64,000 nt of DNA, from NCBI GenBank assembly GCA_036971475.1, contig JBAIZL010000059.1, positions 467,501 to 531,500 on the forward strand, in the 5' to 3' direction. A model generated the notes under the pieces. That model made no database searches. It was not told the DNA's origin and was given only the letters and a program-made list of their open reading frames with translations. Below, one piece after another: positions 43,930 through 58,889 of this stretch (position 1 is its first letter; each line of letters begins with the position of its first letter). Origin of the DNA: Prosapia bicincta. Its lineage: Eukaryota; Arthropoda; Insecta; Hemiptera; Cercopidae. Both the position numbers and the translations under genes were made by a program.

Positions 43930-46900
43930 GATACTGTTCCTTTTTGTTTATACGTAATGCAATTCAGCTTGTATTTGTGCATTTTTAAATCATGTAACTT
44001 CTGGTTGTGAATAGCTATAGGAATACAATTCCTGTTTGTAATAACTTGTACTTACACTGTTCCTTTCTATACGTAATACAACACAGCTCCTGTTTCTGCA
44101 ATTTTAAATCATGCAGCTTAGGTTTGTGCATAGTAAAAGGAATACAATTCCTGTTTGTAATAACTTGTACTTACATTGTTCCTTCTTCTATACGTAATGC
44201 AACACAGCTCCTGTTTCTGCATTTGTATAACATGTAACTTCTGGTTGTGAATAGTTATAGGAAAACAATTACTGTTTGTAATAACTTGTACTTCAACTGT
44301 TCCTTCTTCTATACGTAATGCAACACAGCTCCTGTTTCTGCATTTGTATATCATGTAACGTCTGGTTGTGAATAGTTATAGGAATACAATTGGTATTTGT
44401 AATAACTTGTACATACACTGTTCCTTCTTCTACACGTAATGCAACACAACTCCCGTTTCTGCATTTGTATATCATGTAACTTCTGGTTGTGAATAGTTAA
44501 ATGAATACAATTCCTGTTTGTAATAACTTGTAGTTACACTGTTCTTTCTTCTATACGTAATGCAATACAGCTCCTGTTTCTGCATTTTTAAATCATGCAG
44601 CTTAGGTTTGTGCATAATAAAAGGAATACAATTCCTGTTTGTAATAACTTGTACTTACATTGTTCCTTCTTCTATACGTAATGCAACACAGCTCCTGTTT
44701 CTGCATTTGTATAACATGTAACTTCTGGTTGTGAATAGTTATAGGAAAACAATTACTGTTTGTAATAACTTGTACTTACACTGTTCCTCCTTCTATACGT
44801 AATGCAACACAGCTCCTGTTTCTGCATTTGTATATCAGGTAACTTCTGGTTGTGAATAGTTAAAGGAATACAATTCCTGTTTGTAATAACTTGTACTTAC
44901 ACTGTTCCTTCTTCTATACGTAATGCAATACAGCTCCTGTTTCTGCATTTTTAAATCATGCAGCTTAGGTTTGTGCATAGTTATAGGAATACAAATAGTG
45001 TTTGTAATAACTTGTATTGATTCTGTTCCTTCTGATGTATACGTTATGCAATAAAGCTTCTTTTTGTGTATGTTTATATCATTCAGCTTCTGGTTTTGAA
45101 TAGTTTTTAACAATACAACTCCTATTTGTAATAACTTGTACTGATACTGTTCCTTTTTGTTTTTACGTAATGCAATACAGCTTGAGTTTGTGCATTTTTA
45201 TATCATGTAACGTCTGGTTGTGAATGGTTAAAGGAAAACAATTACTGTTTGTAATAACTTGTACTTCAACTGTTCCTTCTTCTATACGTAATGCAACACA
45301 GCTCCTGATTCTGCATTTGTATATCATGTAACTTCTGTTTGTGAATAGTTACAGGAATACAATTCCTGTTTGTAATTACTTGTACTTACATTGTTCCTTC
45401 TTCTATACGTAATGCAACACAGCTCCTGATTCTGCATTTGTATATCATGTAACTTCTGTTTGTGAATAGTTACAGGAATACAATTCCTGTTTGTAATAAC
45501 TTTTACTTACACTGTTCCTTCTTCTATGCGTAATGCAATACAGCTCCTGATTCTGCATTTGTGTATCATGTAACTTCTGGTTGTGAATAGTTAAATGAAT
45601 ACAATTCCTGTTTGTAATAACTTGTAGTTACACTGTTCTTTCTTCTATACGTAATGCAATACAGCTCCTGTTTCTGCATTTTTAAATCATGCAGCTTAGG
45701 TTTGTGCATAGTAAAAGGAATACAATTCCTGTTTGTAATAACTTGTACTTACATTGCTCCTTCTTCTATACGTAATGCAACACAGCTCCTGTTTCTGCAT
45801 TTGTATAACATGTAACTTCTGGTTGTGAATAGTTATAGGAAAACAATTACTGTTTGTAATAACTTGTACTTCAACTGTTCCTTCTTCTATACGTAATGAA
45901 ACACAGCTCCTGTTTCTGCATTTGTATAACATGTAACTTCTGGTTGTGAATAGTTATAGGAATACAATTCCTGTTTGTAATAACTTGTACTTATACTGTT
46001 CCTCCTTCTATACGTAATGCAACACAGCTCCTGTTTCTGCATTTGTATATCATGTAACGTCTGGTTGTGAATAGTTAAAGGAATACAATTCCTGTTTGTA
46101 ATAACTTGTACTTACACTGTTCCTTCTTCTATACGTAATGCAATACAGCTCCTGTTTCTGCATTTTTAAATCATTCAGCTTAGGTTTGTGCATAGTTATA
46201 GGAATACAAATAGTGTTTGTAATAACTTGTATTGATACTGTTCCTTCTGATGTATACGTTATGCAATAAAGCTTCTTTTTGTGTATGTTTATATCATTCA
46301 GCTTCTGGTTTTGAATAGTTTTTAACAATACAACTCCTATTTGTAATAACTTGTACTGATACTGTTCCTTTTTGTTTATACGTAATGCAATACCGCTTGA
46401 GTTTGTGCATTTTGATATCATGTAACGTCTGGTTGTGAATACTTATAGGAAAACAATTACTGTTTGTAATAACTTGTACTTACACTCTTCCTTCTTCTAT
46501 ACGTAATGCAATACAGCTCCTGTTTCTGCATTTATAAAATCATCCAGCTTAGGTTTGTGTATAGTTAAAGGAATACAATTCCTGTTTGTAGTAACTTGTA
46601 CTTACATTGTTCCTTCTTCTATACGTAATGCAACACAGCTCCTGTTTCTGCATTTGTATAACATGTAACTTCTGGTTGTGAATAGTTATAGGAATACAAT
46701 TCCTGTTTGTAATAACTTGTACTTACACTGTTCCTTTCTATACGTAATACAACACAGCTCCTGTTTCTGCATTTGTAAATCACGTAACTCCTGGTTGTGA
46801 ATAGTTAAAGGAATACAATTCCTGTTTGTAATAACTTGTACTTACACTGTTCCTTCTTCTATACGTAATGCAATACAGCTCCTGTTTCTGCATTTTTAAA

Positions 46901-49900
46901 TCATGCAGCTTAGGTTTGTGCATAGTTATAGGAATACAAATAGTGTTTGTAATAACTTGTATTGATTCTGTTCCTTCTGATGTATACGTAATGCAATTAA
47001 GCTTCTTTTTGTGTATGTTTATATCATTCAGCTTCTGGTTTTGAATCGTTTATAAGAATACAAATCCTATTTGTAATTACTTGTACTGATACTGTTCCTT
47101 TTTGTTTATACGTAATGCAATACAGCTTGTAATTGTGCATTTTTAAATCATGTAACTTCTGGTGGTGAATAGTTATAGGAATACAATTCCTGTTTGTAAG
47201 TACTTGTACTTACACTGTTCCCTCTTCTATACGTAATGCAACTCAGCTCCTGTTTCTGCATTTGTATATCATGTAACGTCTGGTTGTGAATAGTTATAGG
47301 AAAACAATTCCTGTTTGTAATAACTTGTACTTACACTGTTCCTCCTCCTATACGTAATGCAACACAGCTCCTGTTTCTGCATTTGTGTATCATGTAACTT
47401 CTGGTTGTGAATAGTTAAATGAATACAATTCCTGTTTGTAATAACTTGTACTTACACTGTTCTTTCTTCTATACGTAATGCAATACAGCTCCTGTTTCTG
47501 CATTTTTAAATCATGCAGCTTAGGTTTGTGCATAGTAAAAGGAATACAATTCCTGTTTGTAATAACTTGTACTTACACTGTTCCTTCTTTTATACGTAAT
47601 ACAACACAGCTCCTGTTTCTGCATTTGTATATCACGTAACTCCTGGTTGTGAATAGTTAAAGGAATACAACTCCTGTTTGTAATAACTTGTATTTACACT
47701 GTTCCTTCTTCTATACGTAATGCAATACAGCTCCTGTTTCTGCATTTTTAAATCATGCAGCATAGGTTTGTGCATAGGTATAGGAATACAAATAGTGTTT
47801 GTAATAACTTGTATTGATACTGTTCCTTATGATGTATACGTTATGCAATAAAGCTTCTTTTTGTGTATGTTTATATCATTCAGCTTCTGGTTTTGAATAG
47901 TTTTTAGCAATACAACTCCTATTTGTAATAACTTGTACTGATACTGTTCCTTTTTGTTTATACGTAATGCAATACAGCTTGAGTTTGTGCATTTTTATAT
48001 CATGTAACGTCTGGTTGTGAATAGTTATAGGAAAACAATTACTGTTTGTAATAACTTGTACTTCAAATGTTCCTTCTTCTATACGTAATGCAACACAGCT
48101 CCTGTTTCTGCATTTGTATATCATGTAACTTCTGGTTGTGAATAGTTACAGGAATACAATTACTTTTTGTAATAACTTGTACTTACACTGTTCCTTAAAC
48201 TATACGTAACGCAACACAGCTCCTGATTCTGCATTTGTGTATCATGTAACTTCTGGTTTTGAATAGTTAAATGAATACAATTCCTGTTTGTAATAACTTG
48301 TACTTACACTGTTCCTTCTTCTATACGTAATGCAATACAGCTCCTGTTTCTGCATTTTTAAATCATGCAGCTTAGGGTTGTGCATAGTTAAAGGAATACA
48401 ATTCCTGTTTGTAATAACTTGTACTTTCATTGTTCCTTCTTCTATACGTAATGCAACACAGCTCCTGTTTCTGCATTTGTATAACATGTAACTTCTGGTT
48501 ATGAATAGTTATAGGAATACAATTCCTGTTTGCAATAACTTGTACTTACACTGTTCCTTCTTCTATACGTAATGCAATACAGCTCCTGTTTCTGCATTTT
48601 TAAATATGCAGCTTAGGTTTGTGCATAGTTATAGGAATACAAATAGTGTTTGTAATAACTTGTATTGATACTGTTCCATCTGATGTATACGTAATGCAAT
48701 AAAGCTTCTTTTTGTGTATGTTTATATCATTCAGCTTCTGGTTTTGAATCGTTTATAAGAATACAAATCCTATTTGTAATTACTTGTACTGATACTGTTC
48801 CTTTTTGTTTATACGTAATGCAATACAGCTTGTATTTGTGCATTTTTAAATCATGTAACTTCTGGTGGTGAATAGCTATAGGAATACAATTCCTGTTTGT
48901 AATAACTTGTACTTACACTGTTCCTTCTTTTATACGTAATACAACACAGCTCCTGTTTCTGCATTTGTATATCACGTAACTCCTGGTTGTGAATAGATAA
49001 AGGAATACAATTCCTGTTTGTAATAACTTGTACTTACACTGTTCCTTCTTCTATACGTAATGCAATACAGCTCCTGTTTCTGCTTTTTTAAATCATGCAG
49101 CTTAGGTTTGTGCATAGTTATAGGAATACAAATAGTGTTTGTAATAACTTGTATTGATACTGTTCCTTCTGATGTATACGTTATGCAATAAAGATTCTTT
49201 TTGTGTATGTTTATATCATTCAGCTTCTGGTTTTGAATAGTTTTTAACATTACAACTCCTATTTTTAATAACTTGTACTGATACTGTTCCTTTTTGTTTA
49301 TACGTAATGCAATTCAGCTTGTATTTGTGCATTTTTAAATCATGTAACTTCTGGTTGTGAATAGCTATAGGAATACAATTCCTGTTTGTAATAACTTGTA
49401 CTTACACTGTTCCTTTCTATACGTAATACAACACAGCTCCTGTTTCTGCATTTTTAAATCATGCAGCTTAGGTTTGTGCATAGTAAAAGGAATACAATTC
49501 CTGTTTGTAATAACTTGTACTTACATTGTTCCTTCTTCTATACGTAATGCAACACAGCTCCTGTTTCTGCATTTGTATAACATGTAACTTCTGGTTGTGA
49601 ATAGTTATAGGAAAACAATTACTGTTTGTAATAACTTGTACTTCAACTGTTCCTTCTTCTATACGTAATGCAACACAGCTCCTGTTTCTGCATTTGTATA
49701 TCATGTAACGTCTGGTTGTGAATAGTTATAGGAATACAATTGGTATTTGTAATAACTTGTACATACACTGTTCCTTTTTCTACACGTAATGCAACACAGC
49801 TCCCGTTTCTGCATTTGTATATCATGTAACTTCTGGTTGTGAATAGTTAAATGAATACAATTCCTGTTTGTAATAACTTGTAGTTACACTGTTCTTTCTT

Positions 49901-52900
49901 CTATACGTAATGCAATACAGCTCCTGTTTCTGCATTTTTAAATCATGCAGCTTAGGTTTGTGCATAATAAAAGGAATACAATTCCTGTTTGTAATAACTT
50001 GTACTTACATTGTTCCTTCTTCTATACGTAATGCAACACAGCTCCTGTTTCTGCATTTGTATAACATGTAACTTCTGGTTGTGAATAGTTATAGGAAAAC
50101 AATTACTGTTTGTAATAACTTGTACTTACACTGTTCCTCCTTCTATACGTAATGCAACACAGCTCCTGTTTCTGCATTTGTATATCAGGTAACTTCTGGT
50201 TGTGAATAGTTAAAGGAATAAAATTCCTGTTTGTAATAACTTGTACTTACACTGTTCCTTCTTCTATACGTAATGCAATACAGCTCCTGTTTCTGCATTT
50301 TTAAATCATGCAGCTTAGGTTTGTGCATAGTTATAGGAATACAAATAGTGTTTGTAATAACTTGTATTGATTCTGTTCCTTCTGATGTATACGTTATGCA
50401 ATAAAGCTTCTTTTTGTGTATGTTTATATCATTCAGCTTCTGGTTTTGAATAGTTTTTAACAATACAACTCCTATTTGTAATAACTTGTACTGATACTGT
50501 TCCTTTTTGTTTTTACGTAATGCAATACAGCTTGAGTTTGTGCATTTTTATATCATGTAACGTCTGGTTGTGAATGGTTAAAGGAAAACAATTACTGTTT
50601 GTAATAACTTGTACTTCAACTGTTCCTTCTTCTATACGTAATGCAACACAGCTCCTGATTCTGCATTTGTATATCATGTAACTTCTGTTTGTGAATAGTT
50701 ACAGGAATACAATTCCTGTTTGTAATAACTTGTACTTACATTGTTCCTTCTTTTATACGTAATGCAACACAGCTCCTGATTCTGCATTTGTATATCATGT
50801 AACTTCTGTTTGTGAATAGTTACAGGAATACAATTCCTGTTTGTAATAACTTTTACTTACACTCTTCCTTCTTCTATGCGTAATGCAACACAGCTCCTGA
50901 TTCTGCATTTGTGTATCATGTAACTTCTGGTTGTGAATAGTTAAATGAATACAATTCCTGTTTGTAATAACTTGTAGTTACACTGTTCTTTCTTCTATAC
51001 GTAATGCAATACAGCTCCTGTTTCTGCATTTTTAAATCATGCAGCTTAGGTTTGTGCATAGTAAAAGGAATACAATTCCTGTTTGTAATAACTTGTACTT
51101 ACATTGTTCCTTCTTCTATACGTAATGCAACACAGCTCCTGTTTCTGCATTTGTATAACATGTAACTTCTGGTTGTGAATAGTTATAGGAAAACAATTAC
51201 TGTTTGTAATAACTTGTACTTCAACTGTTCCTTCTTCTATACGTAATGAAACACAGCTCCTGTTTCTGCATTTGTATAACATGTAACTTCTGGTTGTGAA
51301 TAGTTATAGGAATACAATTCCTGTTTGTAATAACTTGTACTTACACTGTTCCTCCTTCTATACGTAATGCAACACAGCTCCTGTTTCTGCATTTGTATAT
51401 CATGTAACTTCTGGTTGTGAATAGTTAAAGGAATACAATTCCTGTTTGTAATAACTTGTACTTACACTGTTCCTTCTTCTATACGTAATGCAATACAGCT
51501 CCTGTTTCTGCATTTTTAAATCATTCAGCTTAGGTTTGTGCATAGTTATAGGAATACAAATAGTGTTTGTAATAACTTGTATTGATACTGTTCCTTCTGA
51601 TGTATACGTTATGCAATAAAGCTTCTTTTTGTGTATGTTTATATCATTCAGCTTCTGGTTTTGAATAGTTTTTAACAATACAACTCCTATTTGTAATAAC
51701 TTGTACTGATACTGTTCCTTTTTGTTTATACGTAATGCAATACCGCTTGAGTTTGTGCATTTTGATATCATGTAACGTCTGGCTGTGAATACTTATAGGA
51801 AAACAATTACTGTTTGTAATAACTTGTACTTACACTCTTCCTTCTTCTATACGTAATGCAATACAGCTCCTGTTTCTGCATTTTTAAATCATCCAGCTTA
51901 GGTTTGTGTATAGTTAAAGGAATACAATTCCTGTTTGTAGTAACTTGTACTTACATTGTTCCTTCTTCTATACGTAATGCAACACAGCTCCTGTTTCTGC
52001 ATTTGTATAACATGTAACTTCTGGTTGGGAATAGTTATAGGAATACAATTCCTGTTTGTAATAACTTGTACTTACACTGTTCCTTTCTATACGTAATACA
52101 ACACAGCTCCTGTTTCTGCATTTGTAAATCACGTAACTCCTGGTTGTGAATAGTTAAAGGAATACAATTCCTGTTTGTAATAACTTGTACTTACACTGTT
52201 CCTTCTTCTATACGTAATGCAATACAGCTCCTGTTTCTGCATTTTTAAATCATGCAGCTTAGGTTTGTGCATAGTTATAGGAATACAAATAGTGTTTGTA
52301 ATAACTTGTATTGATTCTGTTCCTTCTGATGTATACGTAATGCAATTAAGCTTCTTTTTGTGTATGTTTATATCATTCAGCTTCTGGTTTTGAATCGTTT
52401 ATAAGAATACAAATCCTATTTGTAATTACTTGTACTGATACTGTTCCTTTTTGTTTATACGTAATGCAATACAGCTTGTAATTGTGCATTTTTAAATCAT
52501 GTAACTTCTGGTGGTGAATAGTTATAGGAATACAATTCCTGTTTGTAAGTACTTGTACTTACACTGTTCCTTCTTCTATACGTAATGCAACTCAGCTCCT
52601 GTTTCTGCATTTGAATATCATGTAACGTCTGGTTGTGAATAGTTATAGGAAAACAATTCCTGTTTGTAATAACTTGTACTTACACTGTTCCTCCTCCTAT
52701 ACGTAATGCAACACAGCTCCTGTTTCTGCATTTGTGTATCATGTAACTTCTGGTTGTGAATAGTTAAATGAATACAATTCCTGTTTGTAATAACTTGTAC
52801 TTACACTGTTCTTTCTTCTATACGTAATGCAATACAGCTCCTGTTTCTGCATTTTTAAATCATGCAGCTTCGGTTTGTGCATAGTAAAAGGAATACAATT

Positions 52901-54770
52901 CCTGTTTGTAATAACTTGTACTTACATTGTTCCTTCTTCTATACGTAATGAAACACAGCTTCTGATTCTGCATTTGTATAACATGTAACTGCTGGTTGTG
53001 AATAGTTATAGGAATACAATTCCTGTTTGTAATAACTTGTACTTACACTGTTCCTTCTTTTATACGTAATACAACACAGCTCCTGTTTCTGCATTTGTAT
53101 ATCACGTAACTCCTGGTTGTGAATAGTTAAAGGAATACAACTCCTGTTTGTAATAACTTGTATTTACACTGTTCCTTCTTCTATACGTAATGCAATACAG
53201 CTCCTGTTTCTGCATTTTTAAATCATGCAGCATAGGTTTGTGCATAGGTATAGGAATACAAATAGTGTTTGTAATAACTTGTATTGATACTGTTCCTTAT
53301 GATGTATACGTTATGCAATAAAGCTTCTTTTTGTGTATGTTTATATCATTCAGCTTCTGGTTTTGAATAGTTTTTAGCAATACAACTCCTATTTGTAATA
53401 ACTTGTACTGATACTGTTCCTTTTTGTTTATACGTAATGCAATACAGCTTGAGTTTGTGCATTTTTATATCATGTAACGTCTGGTTGTGAATAGTTATAG
53501 GAAAACAATTACTGTTTGTAATAACTTGTACTTCAACTGTTCCTTCTTCTATACGTAATGCAACACAGCTCCTGTTTCTGCATTTGTATATCATGTAACT
53601 TCTGGTTGTGAATAGTTACAGGAATACAATTACTGTTTGTAATAACTTGTAATTACACTGTTCCTTAAACTATACGTAATGCAACACAGCTCCTGATTCT
53701 GCATTTGTGTATCATGTAACTTCTGGTTGTGAATATTTAAATGAATACAATTCCTGTTTGTAATAACTTGTACTTACACTGTTCCTTCTTCTATACGTAA
53801 TGCAATACAGCTCCTGTTTCTGCATTTTTAAATCATGCCGCTTAGGGTTGTGCATAGTTAAAGGAATACAATTCCTGTTTGTAATAACTTGTACTTTCAT
53901 TGTTCCTTCTTCTATACGTAATGCAACACAGCTCCTGTTTCTGCATTTGTATAACATGTAACTTCTGGTTATGAATAGTTCTAGGAATACAATTCCTGTT
54001 TGCAATAACTTGTACTTACACTGTTCCTTCTTCTATACGTAATGCAATACAGCTCCTGTTTCTGCATTTTTAAATATGCAGCTTAGGTTTGTGCATAGTT
54101 ATAGGAATACAAATAGTGTTTGTAATAACTTGTATTGATACTGTTCCATCTGATGTATACGTAATGCAATAAAGCTTCTTTTTGTGTATGTTTATATCAT
54201 TCAGCTTCTGGTTTTGAATCGTTTATAAGAATACAAATCCTATTTGTAATTACTTGTACTGATACTGTTCCTTTTTGTTTATACGTAATGCAATACAGCT
54301 TGTATTTGTGCATTTTTAAATCATGTAACTTCTGGTGGTGAAGAGCTATAGGAATACAATTCCTGTTTGTAATAACTTGTACTTACACTGTTCCTTCTTT
54401 TATACGTAATACAACACAGCTCCTGTTTCTGCATTTGTATATCACGTAACTCCTGGTTGTGAATAGATAAAGGAATACAATTCCTGTTTGTAATAACTTG
54501 TACTTACACTGTTCCTTCTTCTATACGTAATGCAATACAGCTCCTGTTTCTGCTTTTTTAAATCATGCAGCTTAGGTTTGTGCATAGTTATAGGAATACA
54601 AATAGTGTTTGTAATAACTTGTATTGATACTGTTCCTTCTGATGTATACGTTATGCAATAAAGATTCTTTTTGTGTATGTTTATATCATTCAGCTTCTGG
54701 TTTTGAATAGTTTTTAACATTACAACTCCTATTTTTAATAACTTGTACTGATACTGTTCCTTTTTGTTTA
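43930..54770. repeat. 5.35-kb higher-order duplication in the satellite
   Basis: The block from about 43930 recurs from about 49280. Landmarks are displaced by 5350 bp (44118 to 49468, 46050 to 51400) and then by 5470 bp (47876 to 53346, 48972 to 54442), i.e. one extra monomer was gained near 52860-53000 in the second block. 5350 bp equals 44 monomers. Confidence 0.9.
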
Positions 54771-55860
54771 TACGTAATGCAATACAGCTTGCGTTTGTGC
54801 ATTTTTATATCATGTAACGTCTGGTTGTGAATACTTATAGGAAAACAATTACTGTTTGTAATAACGTGTACTTACACTCTTCCTTCTTCTATACGTAATG
54901 CAATACAGCTCCTGTTTCTGCATTTTTAAATCATCCAGCTTAGGTTTGTGTATAGTTAGAGGAATACAATTCCTGTTTGTAGTAACTTGTACTTACATTG
55001 TTCCTTCTTCTATACGTAATGCAACACAGCTCCTGTTTCTGCTTTTGTATAACATGTAACTTCTGGTTGTGAATAGTTATAGAAATACAATTCCTGTTTG
55101 TAATAACTTGTACTTACACTGTTCCTTTCTATACGTAATACAACACAGCTCCTGTTTCTGCATTTTTAAATCATGCAGCTTAGGTTTGTGCATAGTAAAA
55201 GGAATACAATTCCTGTTTGTAATAACTTGTACTTACATTGTTCCTTCTTCTATACGTAATGCAACACAGCTCCTGTTTCTGCATTTGTATAACATGTAAC
55301 ATCTGGTTGTGAATAGTTATAGGAATACAATTCCTGTTTGTAATAACTTGTACTTACACTGTTCCTTTCTATACGTAATACAACACAGCTCCTGTTTCTG
55401 CATTTGTATATCACGTAACTCCTGGTTGTGAATAGTTAAAGGAATACAATTCCTGTTTGTAATAACTTGTACTTACACTGTTAATTCTTCTATACGTAAT
55501 GCAATACAGCTCCTGTTTCTGCATTTTTAAATCATGCAGCTTAAGTTTGTGCATAGTCATAGGAATACAAATAGTGTTTGTAATAACTTGTATTGATTGT
55601 GTTCCTTCTGATGTATACGTAATGCAATTAGGCTTCTTTTTGTGTATGTTTATATCATTCAGCTTCTGGTTTTGAATCGTTTATAAGAATACAAATCCCA
55701 TTTGTAATTTCTTGTACTGATACTGTTCCTTTTTGTTTATACGTAATGCAATACAGCTTGTAATTGTGCATTTTTAAATCAAGTAACTTCTGGTGGTGAA
55801 TAGTTATAGGAATACAATTCCTGTTTGTAAGAACTTGTACTTACACTGTTCCTTCTTCTA

Positions 55861-58778
55861 TACGTAATGCAACTCAGCTCCTGTTTCTGCATTTGTATAT
55901 CATGTAACTTCTGGTTGTGAATAGTTATAGGAAAACAATTCCTGTTTGTAATAACTTGTAATTACACTGTTCCTCCTTCTATACGTAATGCAACACAGCT
56001 CCTGTTTCTGCATTTGTATATCATGTAACTTCTGGTTGTGAATAGTTACAGGAATACAATTCCTGTTTGTAATAACTTGTACTTACACTGTTCCTTCTTC
56101 TATGCGTAATGCAATACAGCTCCTGATTCTGCATTTGTGTATCATGTAACTTTTGGTTGTGAATAGTTAAATGAATACAATTCCTGTTTGTAATAACTTG
56201 TACTTATACTGTTCTTTCTTCTATACGTAATGCAATACAGCTCCTGTTTCTGCATTTTTAAATCATGCAGCTTAGGCTTGTGCATAGTTATAGGAATACA
56301 AATAGTGTTTGTAATAACTTGTATTGATACTGTTCCTTCTGATGTATACGTTATGCAATAAAGCTTCTTTTTGTGTATGTTTATATCATTCAGCTTCTGG
56401 TTTTGTATAGTTTTTAACAATACAACTCCTATTTGTAATAACTTGTACTGATACTGTTCCTTTTTGTTTATACGTAATGCAATACAGCTTGAGTTTGTGC
56501 ATTTTTATATCATGTAACGTCTGGTTGTGAATAGTTATAGGAAAACAATTACTGTTTGTAATAACTTGTACTTCAACTGTTCCTTCTTCTATACGTAATG
56601 CAACACAGCTCCTATTTCTGCATTTGTATATCATGTAACTTCTGGTTGTGAATAGTTACAGGAATACAATTACTGTTTGTAATAACTTGTACTTACACTG
56701 TTCCTTCTACTATACGTAATGCAACACAGCTAGTGATTCTGCATCTGTGTATCATGTAACTTCTGGTTGTGAATAGTTATAGGAATACAATTCCTGTTTG
56801 AAATAACTTGTACTTACACTGTTCCTTTCTATACGTAATACAACACAGCTCCTGTTTCTGCATTTGTAAATCACGTAACTCCTGGTTGTGAATAGTTAAA
56901 GGAATACAATTCCTGTTTGTAATAACCTTACTTTCACTGTTCCTTCTTCTATACGTAATGCAATACAGCTCCTGTTTCTGCATTTTTAAATCATGCAGCT
57001 TAGGTTTGTGCATAGTTATAGGAATACAAATAGTGTTTGTAATAACTTGTATTGATTCTGTTCCTTCTGATGTATACGTAATGCAATTAAGCTTCTTTTT
57101 GTGTATGTTTATATCATTCAGCTTCTGGTTTTGAATCGTTTATAAGAATACAAATCCTATTTGTAATTACTTGTACTGATACTGTTCCTTTTTGTTTATA
57201 CGTAATGCAATACAGCTTGTAATTGTGCATTTTTAAATCATGTAACTTCTGGTGGTGAATAGTTAAATGAATACAATTCCTGTTTGTAATAACTTGTACT
57301 TACACTGTTCCTTCTTCTATACGTAATGCAACTCAGCTCCTGTTTCTGCATTTGTATATCATGTAACTTCTGGTTGTGAATAGTTATAGGAAAACAATTC
57401 CTGTTTTTAATAACTTGTAATTACACTGTTCCTCCTTCTATACGTAATGCAACACAGCTCCTGTTTCTGCATTTGTATATCATGTAACTTCTGGTTGTGA
57501 ATAGTTACAGGAATACAATTCCTGTTTGTAATAACTTGTACTTACACTGTTCCTTCTTCTATGCGTAATGCAATACAGCTCCTGATTCTGCATTTGTGTA
57601 TCATGTAACTTTTGGTTGTGAATAGTTAAATGAATACAATTCCTGTTTGTAATAACTTGTACTTATACTGTTCTTTCTTCTATACGTAATGCAATACAGC
57701 TCCTGTTTCTGCATTTTTAAATCATGCAGCTTAGGCTTGTGCATAGTTATAGGAATACAAATAGTGTTTGTAATAACTTGTATTGATACTGTTCCTTCTG
57801 ATGTATACGTTATGCAATAAAGCTTCTTTTTGTGTATGTTTATATCATTCAGCTTCTGGTTTTGTATAGTTTTTAACAATACAACTCCTATTTGTAATAA
57901 CTTGTACTGATACTGTTCCTTTTTGTTTATACGTAATGCAATACAGCTTGAGTTTGTGCATTTTTATATCATGTAACGTCTGGTTGTGAATAGTTATAGG
58001 AAAACAATTACTGTTTGTAATAACTTGTACTTCAACTGTTCCTTCTTCTATACGTAATGCAACACAGCTCCTATTTCTGCATTTGTATATCATGTAACTT
58101 CTGGTTGTGAATAGTTACAGGAATACAATTACTGTTTGTAATAACTTGTACTTACACTGTTCCTTCTACTATACGTAATGCAACACAGCTAGTGATTCTG
58201 CATCTGTGTATCATGTAACTTCTGGTTGTGAATAGTTATAGGAATACAATTCCTGTTTGAAATAACTTGTACTTACACTGTTCCTTTCTATACGTAATAC
58301 AACACAGCTCCTGTTTCTGCATTTGTAAATCACGTAACTCCTGGTTGTGAATAGTTAAAGGAATACAATTCCTGTTTGTAATAACCTTACTTTCACTGTT
58401 CCTTCTTCTATACGTAATGCAATACAGCTCCTGTTTCTGCATTTTTAAATCATGCAGCTTAGGTTTGTGCATAGTTATAGGAATACAAATAGTGTTTGTA
58501 ATAACTTGTATTGATTCTGTTCCTTCTGATGTATACGTAATGCAATTAAGCTTCTTTTTGTGTATGTTTATATCATTCAGCTTCTGGTTTTGAATCGTTT
58601 ATAAGAATACAAATCCTATTTGTAATTACTTGTACTGATACTGTTCCTTTTTGTTTATACGTAATGCAATACAGCTTGTAATTGTGCATTTTTAAATCAT
58701 GTAACTTCTGGTGGTGAATAGTTAAATGAATACAATTCCTGTTTGTAATAACTTGTACTTACACTGTTCCTTCTTCTA
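55861..58778. repeat. 1459-bp higher-order tandem pair
   Basis: 55861-57319 and 57320-58778 are almost identical (landmarks 56142/57601, 56777/58236). 1459 bp is twelve monomers. The near identity implies a very recent duplication or an assembly repeat. Confidence 0.9.
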
Positions 58779-58889
58779 TACGTAATGCAATACAGCTCCT
58801 GTTTCTGCATTTTTAAATCATGCAGCTTAGGTTTGTGCATAGTTAAAGGAATACAATTCCTGTTTGTAATAACTTGTACTTACATTGTT